A stretch of 64,000 nt of DNA from Perkinsus chesapeaki (taxonomy: Eukaryota; Perkinsozoa; Perkinsida; Perkinsidae). Of the stretch, positions 19,821 through 30,849 are shown piece after piece; position 1 is the first letter of the stretch; each line of letters starts with the position of its first letter. The position numbers were made by a program, and so were the translations under genes. The stretch spans positions 1-64,000 of the forward strand of contig JAAPAO010000127.1 in assembly GCA_013115145.1 (NCBI GenBank). The letters run 5' to 3'. Below the pieces are notes generated by a model. That model made no database searches, had not been told where the DNA came from, and saw only the letters and a program-made list of their open reading frames with translations.

Positions 19821-22800
19821 GGTTTTCGTACACCGGGTTCTCGAGCAAGCGCCAGCTGCAACGCATCTCTATATATCCCCTTTGCGATCGATCGATACTC
19901 TCCATCATCTTGACTCAGAAAATTGTCCATCATTACCCCACAATTCACCTATACAAAAAATGGTAAACATGAATCGCTTCGCTCCGCCTACTACCTCAAG
20001 TATCTTTAACTCGCCATTCGTTAGCTCGACAACGTCCACACTACAGAAGTCGATTCCTATTGCGTTTGTCGCGGCTACCGCAAGCGAAGCAATCTGATGA
20101 GATACTTCATAACCCGGACAACATTGACCAAATTCGACGTGCCAAAATGGAACAAGAATGTAATATTACACTATAGCCAATAGTACACTTTATTATTCAG
20201 CCAAGATGGTGCGTTCATAGAAAATGAGTTGTTGGTGGTGGAAAAAGAATCTTTTAATGAATAATAAAGCAGTAAGATTGGGGTTCAAGATAGGAGCTAA
20301 AACACAATTTAAAATAGGGCCAAGATGCAGCCAATACTTTCCCGTCCTCGACGGGCTCCCCTTGAATCCCATCACCTCGGAGCGTCACCCGTGAATTTCT
20401 GTAATTTCTCTAGCGCGCATAAAATGCAGCACCTTGAATGAATCCAGTCAGAAATGAGAGACCAGCTCCTCTCCTCCTCAGCCCTCCTTCTCCACATTAC
20501 CCTTTTCCCCATATCAGAATCCATCTCAACTAACTTCGCCTTCGCACCTAGTCCCAAATTATGCTTCCACTGTAGTGGGATTATCTCATCCTTCTCAGGT
20601 ACCCAGTCAGCATCTTCAACTGCAGCCAAGCAGCTCGCTATTCCCTGGAGACAAATCAATGGCGAGCATTCAAATAAAGCGGCAACCCTAAACCCACTAT
20701 CGAATAGGTTCCACTGTGGAAATATTCCCTTAATTAATTCGCCCAGCAAATCATGCTCTGCAGGGTGGCGAAATGCAACCGAAACCCGACCCTCCAGTCG
20801 ACGATCTGCCGTTCCTATAAGCTTTAAAGCTGTCAACAAATCTCCACGCTACAAGTGCTCTTTAAACTACTCAATTCCATCAGTTACCTCTTGATCAAAA
20901 ATTTCCACGGAAATTAGGAAATCGTTCACGCTCTTTGATGGTTTATGTCGCTTTGTGCCCAAAAAGGTTCTTAACATGCAGATACCACATAAACCTCCAA
21001 AAGCAAGCAGCAGCAGCAAGATGAAGTGCCACATTGTTCCCTATCTCTCCTATAGCCCCCCCCTCCCTTTGTCCATTATTAACCTGTGCATTATGTTTAT
21101 TAAGCCTCTGTGCACATAGTTCCGTTATTGTCTTGACTCCATCTCCCTTCACCGATTGCCTCTGCTTCGAATACATTAATCTCGGTCTGCGATGGGTACA
21201 TACAACCCTGTATTCATTCAATATATTCAGAAATGGTGAAACTGCCAACCCATACCTGACAAAAAATTTCCGAAAATTTGCATAAAATCCAAAGAAAATT
21301 CCCGAAAATTTCCATTTCCCGATTCCCCAAATGACTTATTGTGGATGATAACCTCAACAATAAGACATCATTATCAGAATTGAAGGGCCTAAGAAACCAT
21401 ATATTGACCATGGACCAGCGAGCCAGCTAGCGAAGATGCGTCCCTAGGTGATGGAATAATATTTATAATGCGGAGACGTAGCGAGGATCTTTCTATGAAA
21501 TAGGAAGAAAGGTCCCAAATGCTTTGCTTTTACCAGCATTTGATTCTCATCCATGAATCGCTTTTAAAGCATGTCTTCGCCTGAATTGGTGAAGGAAATT
21601 TTGAGGAAAAACAGTAAATTTTCCTTTGTTCACATTTGCGTGCTTAATTACAGTCTTCTATGGGAATTGAACACAAGCTTAACTGACGAAAACTAACACC
21701 TATACCAGAACTGAGATTAGTGAATCAAAATCACCGATACAGAAAAATAGCCATCATCACGTTCGCAAACCTAACTAACTGAAAAGAGTTTTACCACTGC
21801 GATGTACGGAGGTAAAAATGATTGTTCACCTGCTCGCTCGAAAGAATTTTTTTAAGAAAGTGTTTTTTTTGCAATTTTTTCTGTCTTACTCTCGGCTGAA
21901 TATAGTCAATATTGCCGCTTCCGCTTCTCTGACATTATGCGCCACCATAACATCAGCTCCACCAGTACCTAACCATCAGCTGGGATAGACGAGGCATTAA
22001 GATTAGGGAGGCAATTAGCCAAGTCATACCAACCACGAGAATTTCTAGAGTTATCCTCGTAAAATTTGAAACTGATATGACAGGGCTTAGGAATAAGATT
22101 CTTACTACCAATGATTATTAATCCTTATAAGCTTAAACGTATGGTTAATATAGATTATATTAATACTTGACATAAGTACCAAGTTTTTATTAATACCACA
22201 TTTCCGCCAAATCCTCTCTTCTATATTACCTTTCAATGGCTTTAACACTAATGATTCCGACCCTTCCTTTTTCCAATATTTCAATACCTCCTCAACTGCA
22301 CTTTGACCTTTAGGGATGTAATCTTTGGCGACAGAGCAACATGGATTAAGAAAGACTGTATGCGGAACATTTGGAACCTAAACAAATTCTCACTGCGCCA
22401 CAAAATTATTGATACAGCGAATGTGAATTAATGCATGGGTGTGAAATAGCCCGATTGCCATTGAGATGAAACATGACGAGGACTTAAACGCAGAAGACTG
22501 GATGAGTACGCTACGACTGCATCACCCACACTCCAGGACGTCGAAAAAATATATCTTTCCTCAAACAATACAAGCTCAATGTTCTAAAACCTACTCCATG
22601 TACTACCATTATCAGAACAAGGGTATGATACATATTACGGCAGGCATGGTAATGGTCAGGCATTATTAGCTATCAGAAAAATGCGACAGAGCTACCTGTC
22701 CTGTACAGCAAATAATGCCTCCCACTGGACACAATCACCTCCGACATATCGACAGAAATTCCAAGTCATTCCTCTTGGTGACCAGCTTCATCGGAGATAC

Positions 22801-23504
22801 GGGCATTTTCCCAGCAAATATTTACCATTTCCTTACCCCGTGGTCCTCAAGCACGATGCTGGTTGCACTCTTCTCTTTGCAAATCTCAACTGCCGCCGCC
22901 GAGTTCACGTCAAACGTGTAGCCAAAAACAGAAGTCTGCCGAACCGGCGAGCTTTCTGAAAAAAATCTGAAAAATTTCCGCAAAATATTTTACTCGTTTT
23001 AAACTGTAGGATCCAGTCCATCGACATCCTGGTCATAATAAGATTCTCGTCATTGGCAATCTCACCGAGTAGTGATATAAACCTTGCTCGTCTGGGCATT
23101 AAAAAGTGATGCTTCAAAGAGCTTGATATCATCGGTGGTATTTTACTAGGGATAACCATTACAACAGAAACAAGTGCAGGAGACTTAACTGTACGATTAG
23201 AAGGAAATACGGTATAAAAAATTAACCTAATAATTTTGTTCGGCCAATAATATATTTTAGAAGTTTGAGTTTTCAAAGAGTACCCTGCGAACTTTTCCAG
23301 GATGGTCTATTTCGATGAGTAAATTATCGATTGCCGGACAAATGCTGAAACGCTGACGAGTGATACATGTTGCCAGGATTCCGATTGACCTGAATAATCC
23401 TCAAACAAACCAACAGCTTTTTTTTCTGCTAGTACGCGGAAAACACTCCGACTAAAAGATAAAAAAACAAATACCGTACCCGTGGTTCGAACCCGAGTCT
23501 TCAC
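19787..23504 (-). CDS. ATP-grasp domain protein (multi-exon)
   Basis: The exons together read as an ATP-grasp ligase fold, enzymes that join a carboxylate to an amine or thiol through an acylphosphate. Order on the minus strand: pre-ATP part (DVNSAAAVEICKEK near 22910, SATSIVLEDHG); central PCCSVAKDYIPKGQSAVEE with LVLKPLKG near 22240; glycine loop GTGGADVMVAHNVREAEAAI near 21940; VSPFLNILNEYRVVC then YSKQRQSVKGDGVKTI near 21180, typical of the family; EIIPLQWKHNLGLGAKAKLV near 20560; AATNAIGIDFCSVDVVELT near 20060; LEVNCGVMMDNFLSQ near 19930, whose LE/VN junction spans an intron. The stop is at 19787. The 5' end is unresolved, with the first probable exons near 23.3-23.5 kb. Substrate unknown; it is closest in style to RimK or glutathione/peptide ligases. 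Confidence 0.78.
19949..19994 (-). repeat. 46-nt intron with GCGGAGCGAAGCG core
   Basis: Minus strand: GTAGTAGGCGGAGCGAAGCG, ATTCATG..., TTTTGTATAG. It splits the ATP-grasp motif KILE / VNCGVMM in phase 0, so both ends are confirmed by homology. Confidence 0.9.
22191..22229 (-). repeat. GGCGGAAATGTGGTATTA element at an ATP-grasp donor site
   Basis: Minus strand: the donor GTAATATAG after LVLKPLKG at 22229 leads within 17 nt into TTTGGCGGAAATGTGGTATT. The same element occurs at 45003, 45128 and 45292. The intron is longer than usual and its acceptor is not fixed. Confidence 0.7.
22378..22415 (-). repeat. ~38-nt intron with TTTTGTGGCGCAGTGA
   Basis: Minus strand: GTATCAATAATTTTGTGGCG, CAGTGAGAATTTG, TTTAG, directly before the ATP-grasp exon VPNVPHTVFLNPCC. 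It is a variant of the AATTTCGTGGCGCAG family. Confidence 0.65.
23452..23504 (-). repeat. 53-nt intron with sense T-arm-like core
   Basis: Minus strand: GTGAAGACTCGGGTTCGAAC, CACGGGTACGGTA, TTTGTTTTTTT..., TTTTAG. The T-arm, acceptor-like strand and T-run are in the canonical order. The flanking exons are less certain than in the USP7-type gene. Confidence 0.65.
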
Positions 23505-23747
23505 CACGACGGAATCCCGAGCAAGTACATCCTCAAGCGTCTTTTCATATGCTCGCCTGTTCGCTCGATTTCCTGCATTTCAGATTCTCAAGGAAGTCGC
23601 GCGATTCCTAAGGACGCTTGCTCGTACTCTTAACCTGCGTCTCATTCTTCTGTTTTGGGTTCACTTTGCAGCTCGAGTTTTAGATCAACCCGTCTGAAAA
23701 TTAGGGTTTCTGTGCTGCAATTAGATATTTAGTTAGTTTTAGAGCTA

Positions 23748-24119
23748 ATGATTAGTTTTGGTAAAGAACAATACCCCATTTTCATCGTTGTATTATTGCT
23801 GTCCCAACCGCAACAAGCTAGCTCGTCAATGAAGATGGATCCACTGTTGGAGCCAATACTAGGGGGCACCGAGGTGAGACAATGTGACTATCTCAGCACC
23901 GTGGGACTCTCGGCACATATCAGAAATCAGAAATCACAGGCTGCTCCTTCAACAACCGATAAGCGACAGACCTTGCATTTCGATGTCCATTCGGATGATA
24001 GGGATGAGCATGATAAGGTATTCTTCAAATGTCGGTATTTCCCCCAGCAAAGGGATGCTCATCTACAAGATTCAGTTGGCAGCTACATTGATGTTGTCCA
24101 GATCACCTTCGGAAGATAA
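23748..24119 (+). CDS. Hypothetical secreted protein (possible first exon)
   Basis: ORF of 123 codons that starts with a probable signal peptide (IFIVVLLLSQPQQASS). No family is recognised. The region after it contains further coding-like stretches on the same strand, for example GYDVIIGGDVIMEKLKAAKY near 24210 and ARDGVYVTEHPGTPRWVTDS near 24800, which may be later exons or decayed sequence. A short intron at 24019-24048 is possible. Confidence 0.4.
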   Translation: MISFGKEQYPIFIVVLLLSQPQQASSSMKMDPLLEPILGGTEVRQCDYLSTVGLSAHIRNQKSQAAPSTTDKRQTLHFDVHSDDRDEHDKVFFKCRYFPQQRDAHLQDSVGSYIDVVQITFGR

Positions 24120-24959
24120 TATGGAGCAGATCATGCTTACGAGTGCTGAGAACATCTGGTGAAGAGGCCGCGAATGTCAAGCTTTAACCAGCCCCGGAGC
24201 AGATTTGTGGGGATATGATGTTATTATCGGTGGTGATGTTATTATGGAAAAATTAAAAGCTGCTAAATACGGTATCAGAATGAACCCTACAGGGGACTCC
24301 AAGTTGAGAAATCAACTGGTGATGAGATTCCGCTACAGGCTTTTCCCAAGGATTTATGATAATCCCCCGGATGTGTACCAGATAGCTGCGACTAATTTTG
24401 CACGTGCATTGGGACTGGTATCAAAGGTGAGCCCAACGGGCCGCCAACGCTCATTACTGAGGGTGTGCTTGCTGATGTAGAAAACCTGTGCGGCTTACTT
24501 GTTGTTTAAGTACAAAAAGAGGAGTAAAAGTTTGCAAATACAAAGGATGCCATTCTTCATCGGCAAGGGAGGATACAGCGAGGTGGATCATGCGGGGTAA
24601 GTTTGACGGCGGTTCACGATAGTAAGTAAGACTTGAGCCCCCTTCAGCATTTCGGTCGAACTGAAATTCAACATGTCTCAGCTTCGCCTGTTGGGGTCTA
24701 AGGTGAAAATAATGACATTGCGGCAACCAATCATGGGGAGAGATCTCATTACTCAATCACATCAGTACGCTAAACATGCCAAGGAAATGCTCGCACGAGA
24801 TGGAGTCTATGTCACTGAACATCCTGGAACACCTCGGTGGGTGACCGACTCAACTTCATTTGGATACGAATCAAGGCTTTTTGCCAACATCAAAACTATT
24901 ATTATTTACCTAACAGGAGGTACGACCGATTTTCAACCTTGGTGCGGATACCGTAAATA

Positions 24960-25952
24960 AACAACTCAGACAGCTCTTAAATGAGAAAGTTTGTAGTATT
25001 TGCCCATTGTATTTTCTCATTGATCTGTCTTCAAGTTGTCCTCTTAATCATGGTATGTCTATCTTTATGTGAATGCTGTCATGCTGTTCAAATGGGTGTT
25101 TCGAGTTACTAGTCAACAGCAACTTTTTGAAGCACCTTCTTTGCGTTCAGCGCCACACATTAGAAATAATTGAAGGCTATAACATTCCCACGATACGTAT
25201 TAAAATCGTTTTGTTACTCCAGCTTCCGTTGCCTGTGCTTGCGCTCACGCCGATGAAAATGGATGCAATGCTACTCTCTATAAGACTGGGGCGGGCGAAG
25301 TGGGACCGCTGCAGTTCGTATTTTAATACAGGATAACTTTCAAAAGCCAGTTCAAGACGCCGACTCAACGCCATGTCTTCCAGATATGGGGTATTGAGGA
25401 TGCGGACATTGGCGGACGTCGAAACAATTGGGCACGCACAGAGAGCTTGGACTCCAAGCTTGGACTCAACTTAGATCTCCAAGCTCTGGAGATATAATTT
25501 GAGTCGCAGTCGGAATCTTCATTTATCTGTGCTGCCACTCAATTCTATGCAAAGGAAAGGTTTACTATGTTTCCTTAACCCTGATGTCTAGACATCCTTA
25601 ACCCAACAACAACAACAACCTGAAAGTCATAGTTCTTCCCGGTCGAATTCATCCAACTGACGGAACGGGCACATGAGAAGAGCCTCCAACTCTGAGGCCT
25701 TCTTCGTTGGCAGTTGTACTGCCGCAGTTCCTGTCACTATTCAGCTCAACGCAGCGCTGTCTGATATATTATAACGTATAATTGATGCCAAGTAAATGTA
25801 AGAAAAGTATATAACTGACCGATGAAAGGTAAACTTGAGGTAGAGAGCAACCCCTTCATCCTCCAGAAACCTGTCGTGCGCGTACAACAAAGCTTGTCAT
25901 CTCAAATCTCCTATACGGAGCTTTCACTGGGGAAGGTCTAACGCAGCCATCT
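24960..25952. other. Intergenic stretch before the secreted-protein array
   Basis: No gene seen. It holds an inverted pair around 25447-25470 (TTGGACTCCAAGCTTGGACT) with AGATCTCCAAGCTCTGGAGA just after it, and an AAC triplet run near 25603. Confidence 0.5.
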
Positions 25953-26432
25953 TTATTGAACAAGCTTAACCTCAAACTGTGGACCGTTCTCGAGTTGAAC
26001 ATAGAATTTACATCCATCCTTCCAGAAGTCGAACCTGTGAGGGCTCAGACCAATATGCTCATGTATCTTAGAAGTGCAAGAGCTCACGAGGGTACATCGG
26101 GTGATGTCGATAGTTTGGCATAGTGTAGGTTCACAGGTGAAATTACCCTTCTTCGTCCGAAAGCCAAATGGCATCATATACGAGGATTCCGTCTCCGCCT
26201 CCTTCGGTACATTCATATGCATAGTATTTCCGGAAAAGCTGCCTTCATATACGCCAGCATGTATCAACCCTGGTGGAGGGCATCCCAGAATACAAGATGC
26301 TACAAACCATATAGCAAACCATACCGTAAGCTTTCTGGCGCTCAATATATAGTATGCTTTTAGGGCCCTCTGGGCCTTACCATAGTTGCCGTTGTACTCG
26401 TGGAGTTCAGGGGAAGTGGGAGAGGAAGGCAT
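25953..26432 (-). CDS. Small membrane-anchored secreted-family protein, member 1
   Basis: Product of about 159 residues. The ATG at 26432 (MPSSPTSPELHE) is chosen because all family members share this start; the frame stays open upstream without similarity to member 4. A short polar N-terminus is followed by one hydrophobic segment (LTVWFAIWFVASCILGC) that can act as signal anchor, then a Cys-containing ectodomain with GNTMHMNVPKEAETE, FTCEPTLCQ and a C-terminal FEVKLVQ. The first half and the upstream DNA are almost identical to member 2, while the second half is clearly diverged. No known family recognised; probably lineage-specific. Confidence 0.75.
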   Translation of the reverse strand: MPSSPTSPELHEYNGNYGKAQRALKAYYILSARKLTVWFAIWFVASCILGCPPPGLIHAGVYEGSFSGNTMHMNVPKEAETESSYMMPFGFRTKKGNFTCEPTLCQTIDITRCTLVSSCTSKIHEHIGLSPHRFDFWKDGCKFYVQLENGPQFEVKLVQ

Positions 26433-27228
26433 AACAATAAAAGTAGTAGTATAACTTTGAACTGCGATCTTAGCGACGTTCTTCCGAAGAAGCCTCCTCG
26501 AATGAACCGATTCATACCGGGAGCGCCCTACAAACGAAATTCGTTGAACGAATAGCAATACTTTGCACTTATACATGTCACGGTCACAATGGCACCAAGA
26601 ACTTTGGCCAAGTTACCTCACTCTGAAAGGCTGCCTCATCTACCTTGCTCTCAGGGCATCCTTCCATACCTGCAACAAGGTCCCAGGCTACAAAGCTTGA
26701 GGACAACTTCTTCAGCTGTAGTGTATGGCAACGATTGGTTGCCATCGTAGGTGACCGAGGCCGGGATTCACGTACCATCTGGCGAGCGCGAAGGACATGT
26801 CACCTGGGGCACAAGGCGCCAAGTTGGGTAAACCATATCGTCCGCATCGGCGATGTATCATATCGGCATATGTACATGCAACGGGCTGTTGCATGTGTCT
26901 TGCACAGCATTTTAATGCAGTGACTGCGTCGCAATCAACGTTGAGTCATCATAGTCTCACTCAAATATAGTAACCGCTTAGACTGAGGTGGAATTGATTG
27001 TCCGAAAGACGAGATTTCTGATTTCCCTGAGCAAGCGGAATTGAAGGCACATTCTGGGTTCCGAGGCTGAATACAATTCAATCGAACATCTCAAGACGAG
27101 TGTCCCAAATGGGAACAAGATTTGCCGGTATCGGATTCGACCTCCATGTTCGCTCACCGCCGAATTCGACGTTTCCAAGGACGAACTAGATACTGTGAAG
27201 GTGTGCATACATTGATAGGAAAACCTCC
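26191..27228 (-). repeat. ~1.04-kb segmental duplicate (partner 29797-30840)
   Basis: At an offset of 3606 bp, this block covers the N-terminal half of member 1 and about 0.8 kb of 5' flank and matches 29797-30840 with only scattered substitutions over most of its length; the far upstream 250 bp is more diverged. The edge at 26191 lies inside the coding sequence. Open frames on both strands within the flank are conserved only because the DNA is. Confidence 0.9.
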
Positions 27229-29558
27229 GTTTTGAACTGTAAGATGTAAGACTAACAGCCTGAACCTTACTGGTACAGGACCGCCTTAATAAGACGGCCT
27301 TATGACAAAGCCCTTGCTGACGAGACTGCTTCAGAGAAGTGCTAGTGATTTGCTAGTTGAGACAACACTACACTGGATGAAATAGGGAGGGAATTCCTAG
27401 AAATAAGCCAATAATCACTCGATAGAAATGCTTCGACTTCATAGTCTTCGCTTAGCTCCTATCTTCTTACTACATATAATATTATACAAATATCTACTAG
27501 GTCTTCGTGACGAAGCGGCGGAGCTCGTTCAGCTGCTATTTTGCTCGTTGTTAGTTCGTCATCACACGCGTAGGGCTTTGGAGGTGCGAGCGAGTGATCA
27601 AATCGCGCGGAAACGATTTAGAGAAGAAGACGTGGGTTCGACTCCCACAGGCCGCATTTTCCGTCAAGTAATGTTTTTGCGCTTCCACTCGACACACGGG
27701 GTAGCTTTCAAAAAATTACAAAAAATAATTTTCTTGGCATCCCCAGAGGGAGGGGAGTTTTTTCGTATACAGGTCATCAGCTAGTTCGCTCTGGTTAACG
27801 GGAAATAACTCGTACGCACGCACGCACGGCGAAATGATCCATTTCCAGATAATAAGCCCCGCTCGCTTCGCTCGCTCCGCAATTGTAATGTATGACATGT
27901 TCCAATCACAAGGCATCAACTTCGAATAGGCCTGGTTGTCCAAACCCTGGCGGCTAGGGACCCGAAGTTCGGGACCCGAGCGTGTGAAATGTGTAGGTGC
28001 ATCTAGGGTCGTTCAATAGACCGATCTTCAAATTCAGGATCAATTCCAGAACTGCATTTTACATGGCAAATGCGATGTTGGAATCGATTCTGAATCCCAG
28101 AATTGGTTCAATAAACACTGGGACTGATACGCGGAGCTTCGTCCAGAATCGGGACAGCCGGATAATATGAAGTCGAAACTGGCTGAACTATGGCACTGTC
28201 CGACAGTAACTGTCGGGTGTTAAATTGGGTAGACCCATTCAAAGAGTCGAGATCAGCCGTCTTCAAGGCGCTACAACTATGACAGTTAACTTATTTAAGA
28301 TCGACTATAGGCCCGGTCGATATAATAAACCAAACAGATGGATTATAGAAGGATCCAATTGCTTATACACTAGTATATACCTTACGAAGTATACAGCATT
28401 AGCTAGGCTTAGATATCATATGTAACACAATGGGGACAAGCTTTGTGTTAAGCTTATACTACACGACTGAACTCATCTATTGATAGTATCAATTTGATAC
28501 CACTTGAGAGTTGAATTCTGTGGCGGGACCTTCAGGTCATTAACGCTTGATACTAAGATCCAGTCCGGAGCATGCGATCCAGACTGGACCAGTCCCACGA
28601 CTGCCGTGGCACGACAAAAGAGTTTGGTGTAACTGCATTGGTTTACCAGTTCAGCTTGACCTTAGCGAAGTTCTGCCAAGGCCAATTCACGTCGTCTGCT
28701 TGATGCATGACATCTCATCAACTGAGTGCCGTGACGGTATATAGCCGACCGATTATCGGATGATTCGAACAGTTCTAAGTCCGAATAGTTCGGATGAATC
28801 GAACGTATAATCTCAACCATTGTATATAACACAAGGAAAGCCATTGGACGGATAACGTGGGACAAAGGAAAAAGCCTTAGCTGGCAACAATGATTGATTC
28901 TCTACAGTTCTGGAACACTCCAAGCAGTTATTGGACTGTTCGTGGGACCCATTCAAGCACAGGGGTACTGACACCCCGAACTACCCACATATCACACCAT
29001 TGGCAAATCAGTACAACGCAACACGTAGACAATTCAATACCGGAACAAAGAAGTCTGAACTCTGATGCTTGAAGTCCAATTACAGGACAATTTCAGACGC
29101 TCTCGACCGGAGCCTCATACAGAATGTCATAATTCATCATCAACAACAAACTGGTTACGCCGTGGCACCAAAGCTTGAGACTTGAGATTCTATACGGAAC
29201 TTTACTAACAAAAAGTCTGTTGCTTACATAATGGCGGCAGGACGGCAACAGTCGTGACTCAAGGTGACCTATCTTAGTCTAAGACTTGTACTCTAACTTC
29301 AGCACTGAACTTAGAGTATAAGTCTGTGATTGTCAGCATAATCCATATAAGTCACTGGAAATTACTGGTCTGCAATTATCACGACTGAAGAACTGGCATC
29401 ACAGTGTGATGATTATACAATATAGAGCAGGCGGGAACTGTTCAAAAATGTGCTCAAGTAAAGAGTCTCAACACTGTTAGAGCAACAATGACTGCAAGTA
29501 GCCAGCGTTGCGCAAGGCATGCATGCATGCATGCCAGCTAAGCTAAGCTGGCCCAGCT
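27229..29558. other. Long non-coding stretch with isolated T-arm and CGCTTCGCTC sequences
   Basis: No supported gene. A perfect T-arm (GTGGGTTCGACTCCCAC, 27632-27648) followed by AGGCCGCA and TTTT lies at 27632-27660, and a CGCTCGCTTCGCTCGCTCCGC string lies at about 27860-27880, resembling two of the intron families. From about 28720 the sequence resembles the stretch from 34540 that precedes member 4, so the array has shared spacer DNA. (GCAT)n at 29518-29533. Confidence 0.55.
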
Positions 29559-30038
29559 CTATGAAACACGCTTAACCTCAAACCTTGGACAGTCTTTGAA
29601 CTCTACAAAGTACTTCTGGCCATCCATCAGGAAGTCGAAGTAGTCGGGGCTGATACCCATATACTCTTGTAGCTTAGAAATGCAAGCGGGAACAAGGGTG
29701 CAGCGTGTCCAACCATTGATTTGGCATAGCGTAGCTGGACAGGAAAATGGACCCTTCGGCGTCCGGAACCTCAAGTCCATCATGTACGCGCTTTCTGTCT
29801 CCGCCTCCTTCGGTACATTCATATGCATAGTATTTCCGGAAAAGCTGCCTTCATATACGCCAGCATGTATCAACCCTGGTGGAGGGCATCCCAGAATACA
29901 AGATGCTACAAACCATATAGCAAACCATACCGTAAGCTTTCTGGCGCTCAATATATAGTATGCTTTTAGGGCCCTCTGGGCCTTACCATAGTTGCCGTTG
30001 TACTCGTGGAGTTCAGGGGAAGTGGGAGAGGAAGGCAT
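29559..30038 (-). CDS. Small membrane-anchored secreted-family protein, member 2
   Basis: About 159 residues, start MPSSPTSPELHE at 30038. Its N-terminal half, including the hydrophobic anchor and GNTMHMNVPKEAETE, is identical in sequence to member 1. Its ectodomain end (FDFLMDGQKYFVEF...RFEVKRVS) is closer to member 4 (FDFFQDGKKYFVEF...RFEVKRVE) than to member 1. Members 1, 2 and 4 are thus mosaics. Six Cys are recognisable in the ectodomain. Function unknown. Confidence 0.75.
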   Translation of the reverse strand: MPSSPTSPELHEYNGNYGKAQRALKAYYILSARKLTVWFAIWFVASCILGCPPPGLIHAGVYEGSFSGNTMHMNVPKEAETESAYMMDLRFRTPKGPFSCPATLCQINGWTRCTLVPACISKLQEYMGISPDYFDFLMDGQKYFVEFKDCPRFEVKRVS

Positions 30039-30840
30039 AACAATAAAAGTAGTAGTATAACTTTGAACTGCGATCGTAGCGACGTTCTTCCGAAGAAGCC
30101 TCCTCGAATGAACCGATTCATACCGGGAGCGCCCTACAAACGAAATTCGTTGAACGAATAGCAATACTTTGCACTTATACATGTCACGGTCACAATGGCA
30201 CCAAGAACTTTGGCCAAGTTACCTCACTCTGAAAGGCTCCCTCATTTACCTTGCTCTCAGGGCATCCTTCCATACCTGCAACAAGGTCCCAGGCTACAAA
30301 GCTTGAGGACAACTTCTTCAGCTGTAGTGTATGGCAACGATTGGCTGCCCTCGTAGGTGACCGAGGCCGGGATTCACGTACCATCTGGCGAGCGCGAAGG
30401 ACATGTCACCTGGGGCACAAGGCGCCAAGTTGGGTAAACCATATCGTCCGCATCGGCGATGTATCATATCGGCATATGTACATGCAACGGGCTGTTGCAT
30501 GTGTCTTGCACAGCATTTTAATGCAGTGCCTGCGTCGCAGTCAACGTTGAGTCATCATAGTCTCACTCAAATATAGTAACCGCTTAGACTGAGGTGGAAT
30601 TGATTGTCCGAAAGACGAGATTTCTGATTTCTCTAAGCAAGCGGAATTGAAGGCACATGCTGGGTTCCGATGAAGTTGAATACAATTTAATCGAACATCT
30701 CAAGACGAGTGTTCCAAATGGGAACAAGATTCGTCGGTTTGGGATTCGGACCTCCATCTTCGTTCACCGTCGCGAACTCGTTGTTTCCAAGGACGAACTA
30801 GATTTTCATTAAAAAGATGTGTATACATTGATAGGAAAAC
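29797..30840 (-). repeat. ~1.04-kb segmental duplicate (partner 26191-27228)
   Basis: Second copy of the segmental duplication. The boundary at 29797 (GTCTCCGCCTCC on the plus strand) is the same point in the coding sequence as in the partner, so identity is high upstream of this codon and low downstream of it. Confidence 0.9.
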
Positions 30841-30849
30841 CTGTATACA

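Noticed and set aside
20943-21100. Ankyrin-repeat-like phrase NNVALHLAAA
   Set aside because: The neighbouring exons read as a continuous ATP-grasp domain, and no second ankyrin unit is present, so the phrase is probably intronic or coincidental.
26584-26923. ORFs on both strands in the duplicated flank of the secreted protein genes, repeated at 30190-30550
   Set aside because: They are conserved only as part of the recent segmental duplication, have no family features, and overlap on opposite strands.
29515-29545. (GCAT)n and GCTAAGCT palindromic words as a regulatory site
   Set aside because: Simple-sequence repeats of this length are expected, and there is nothing to link them to a gene's regulation.
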